Notes under the pieces: model-generated
Database searches by the model: none
The model's input: only the letters and a program-made list of their open reading frames with translations
Told to the model about the DNA's origin: nothing
Position numbers and translations under genes: made by a program
Source of the DNA: Bryobacterales bacterium
Lineage (GTDB): Bacteria > Acidobacteriota > Terriglobia > Bryobacterales > Bryobacteraceae
Reading direction: 5' to 3'
Assembly (NCBI GenBank): GCA_025353235.1
Contig: JANXQZ010000040.1
Location: forward strand, 1 to 16,638
DNA: 16,638 bases
Part shown: piece after piece, positions 15,181-16,638 of the stretch
How the letters are laid out: each line of letters opens with the position of its first letter
Numbering within the stretch: the stretch's first letter is position 1

Positions 15181-15209
15181 ATTATACCCGCCAATCGCCC
15201 AAATGTTAA
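15181..15209 (-). promoter_or_regulatory. Near-consensus sigma70 promoter, probably giving a leaderless mRNA
   Basis: On the minus strand TTAACA (5/6), a 17-base spacer and TATAAT (6/6) end only seven bases before the ATG of the esterase-like gene. The expected start point falls at or next to the A of that ATG, and no ribosome binding site is present, which fits leaderless translation. Confidence 0.7.
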
Positions 15210-15221
15210 ATTGAAGCTTCC

Positions 15222-16433
15222 ATGCTTTCGGAAGTCGACGTGATCGTTGCGGGCGGAGGACCCGGTGGGCTGGCTGCTGCCGAGGCTGCGGCTCGAGGCG
15301 GAGCAACCGTAGCTATATTCGAGAAGAATTCCGAAATAGGATCGCCAACCCGCACCTCCGGCGGCAGCTTTATCCGCGATATGGAAGAGCTTGGCATCCC
15401 CGCCCACCTCTATCACGCCGTCAAAATTTGCCGTTTTGTTTCCCCCAATCGCACTGCGCGCTTCGAATACGACGAGCCAATTGCCTGCGGCATGGATGTC
15501 CGCCGCACATACCAATTTCTAGCCCAACGCGCGATCCTGGCTGGCGCGCATGTGTTCCCGGCCACTTCGGTGCTCGACCTTTCGATGGACTCCGGTCGCA
15601 CGACGGGCGCGAAGATCAAGAATTTTCGCGGCAAGGAAATGGACGTGCGAAGCCGCATTGTGATCGATGCCACAGGCTACCGCGCGGGACTGCTTCGACA
15701 AGCTGGCGTGATGAATGGACATCAGCGCTTCGGAGTGGGAGCCGAATACGATTTGTATGCACCGAATTACAACGAAGAAGAAGTAGTTCTGATCGTTGGC
15801 AGCGTGGTCGCTCCTAGCGGGTATGCGTGGGCGTTGCCGTACGGCAATCATCGGGTCCGCTTGGGCGTCGGTGTGATTCACGCCGATACCAGCGCGAACC
15901 CCGAAGATTACCTCAACCGCTTGGTGGAGAATGCCGAGCGCTTCGGCATGGATTTGCGTGGAGCGCAGCCGGTGGAGTATCACACGGGTCTGATCCCTTC
16001 CGATGGCTTATGCGACCGCTTCGTTGGGAACGGGATCATGGGAGTGGGCGATTCGGCCGGTCAGCCGTCGGCGCTTTTGGGCGAAGGAATTCGCTGGGCA
16101 ATCTGGGCAGGTAAAATGGCTGGCGAGGTCGCCGCCGAAGCGATCCAAGCTGGCGATTGTTCAGCAGACTTTCTGGCGCGCTACGAAAAGCGTTGGAAAG
16201 CTAAACATGGTCCGAACCTGCGCGTTGCATCTGAGATCAACCGGCGCATCGCGCGCTGGAGCGACGAGCGTTGGGACCGTGGCACTGAGACGCTGAGCCG
16301 ACTCACTCCCTATCAATTTGGACAGGCGTTGAAAACGGAATTGCTCGGCGGATGGGCGTTTCAGGCGCTGTGGTCAAATCCAGGACTGCTGAAGACCGGC
16401 GCCCGGGAGATCCTCCGGCGAGTCGGACTGTAG
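15222..16433 (+). CDS. FAD-dependent oxidoreductase, geranylgeranyl reductase family
   Basis: This flavoprotein of 403 residues begins with an FAD-binding Rossmann motif (VDVIVAGGGPGGLAAAEAA, 5-23) followed by an acidic residue at the end of the second strand (IFEK, E34). The second FAD signature GIMGVGDSAGQPSALLGEGI (271-290) is in the usual place. An RRTYQFLAQRA segment near 94-104 and IVIDATGYRA at 146-155 are also family-like. The family reduces double bonds in isoprenoid chains (geranylgeranyl groups, archaeal-type lipids, menaquinone tails), but many members are of unknown use, and close relatives are often simply called NAD(P)/FAD-dependent oxidoreductases. Divergent from the esterase-like gene, with a 48-base gap that holds that gene's promoter. 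The stop at 16433 lies one base before that of the convergent dehydrogenase. The Shine-Dalgarno (GAAG) is weak. Confidence 0.88.
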   Translation: MLSEVDVIVAGGGPGGLAAAEAAARGGATVAIFEKNSEIGSPTRTSGGSFIRDMEELGIPAHLYHAVKICRFVSPNRTARFEYDEPIACGMDVRRTYQFLAQRAILAGAHVFPATSVLDLSMDSGRTTGAKIKNFRGKEMDVRSRIVIDATGYRAGLLRQAGVMNGHQRFGVGAEYDLYAPNYNEEEVVLIVGSVVAPSGYAWALPYGNHRVRLGVGVIHADTSANPEDYLNRLVENAERFGMDLRGAQPVEYHTGLIPSDGLCDRFVGNGIMGVGDSAGQPSALLGEGIRWAIWAGKMAGEVAAEAIQAGDCSADFLARYEKRWKAKHGPNLRVASEINRRIARWSDERWDRGTETLSRLTPYQFGQALKTELLGGWAFQALWSNPGLLKTGAREILRRVGL

Positions 16434-16434
16434 C

Positions 16435-16638
16435 TCACATATGGATGCCGCCGTTGACATCCAGCACATGTCCCGTGACATAGGCAGCGGCATCGCTCGC
16501 CAGGAAAACCACCGCGCCCGCGATGTCCTCAGGCTGGCCAATGCGCCGCAAAGGAATGTTGGCCAGCATCTTTTCCTTCAACTCGGGCGGCAGTCCGTGG
16601 GTCATGTCGGTTTCGACAAATCCCGGAGCCACGGCATT
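16435..16638 (-). CDS. fabG: Short-chain dehydrogenase, FabG-like, C-terminal part (start outside window)
   Basis: The last 67 residues of a short-chain dehydrogenase/reductase, cut by the window end. They contain [40 protein letters not shown] and [15 protein letters not shown], a near-textbook end for FabG (3-oxoacyl-ACP reductase), which makes 3-hydroxyacyl-ACP in fatty acid synthesis using NADPH. The catalytic Ser-Tyr-Lys region is outside the window, so a general sugar/steroid-type member cannot be fully excluded, though NAVAPGF and the [12 protein letters not shown] stretch favour FabG. Stop TGA at 16435-16437. Confidence 0.85.
   Translation of the reverse strand, partial: NAVAPGFVETDMTHGLPPELKEKMLANIPLRRIGQPEDIAGAVVFLASDAAAYVTGHVLDVNGGIHM

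Noticed and set aside
15174..15515. Longer start for the esterase-like gene at 15515
   Set aside because: The added part is antisense to the FAD-binding N-terminus of the divergent oxidoreductase, and it would bury the signal peptide and the promoter.

Overview
The window looks like chromosomal DNA of a soil- or sediment-type Acidobacteriota, most like the Bryobacter/Solibacter lineage. This is an inference from gene content and composition. GC is moderately high, about 58-60% in lines counted by hand. The window carries exported proteins of styles common in that phylum: a carboxypeptidase-regulatory domain with Ig modules, two-domain acetyl-xylan-esterase-like hydrolases and PQQ-type sugar dehydrogenases. 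No rRNA, tRNA, CRISPR array, insertion sequence or phage gene was seen.

Layout. At 1-774 is the 3' end of an unrecognised, probably exported protein. It converges on a large modular surface protein (822-3566, minus) with Pro-Thr linkers and three near-identical Ig-like modules. At 3840-5454 (minus) is a two-gene unit: a type I phosphoribosyltransferase overlapping a DUF262 (ParB/sulfiredoxin-fold, DGQQR motif) protein. Its base composition is lower in GC than its surroundings, so it is the best candidate for a transferred accessory cassette. Next come a large-subunit HPII-type catalase (katE, minus), a divergent secreted protein broken by a single-base frameshift, and a GAF-ANTAR RNA-binding antiterminator-type regulator. 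An operon on the minus strand encodes an exported PQQ-type sugar dehydrogenase followed by a Tat-exported MsrB. Divergent from it is an ATP-grasp carboxylate-amine ligase, whose stop codon interlocks with that of yggX. After a small membrane/coiled-coil protein come an exported two-domain esterase-like hydrolase, transcribed from a near-consensus and apparently leaderless promoter, a divergent geranylgeranyl-reductase-type FAD enzyme, and the C-terminal end of a FabG-like short-chain dehydrogenase.

How the parts fit. Three oxidative-damage genes lie within 7.5 kb (katE for peroxide removal, msrB for methionine sulfoxide repair outside the cytoplasm, yggX for iron/Fe-S protection), though they are not one operon. 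The surface protein, the sugar dehydrogenase and the esterase fit a cell that works on polysaccharides at its surface. The phosphoribosyltransferase-DUF262 pair fits neither theme and is the most interesting unknown. Genes are tightly packed, with convergent stops overlapping or one base apart. Two minus-strand genes (katE and msrB) are followed by the same short sequence plus hairpin, which may be a lineage-specific 3' element.
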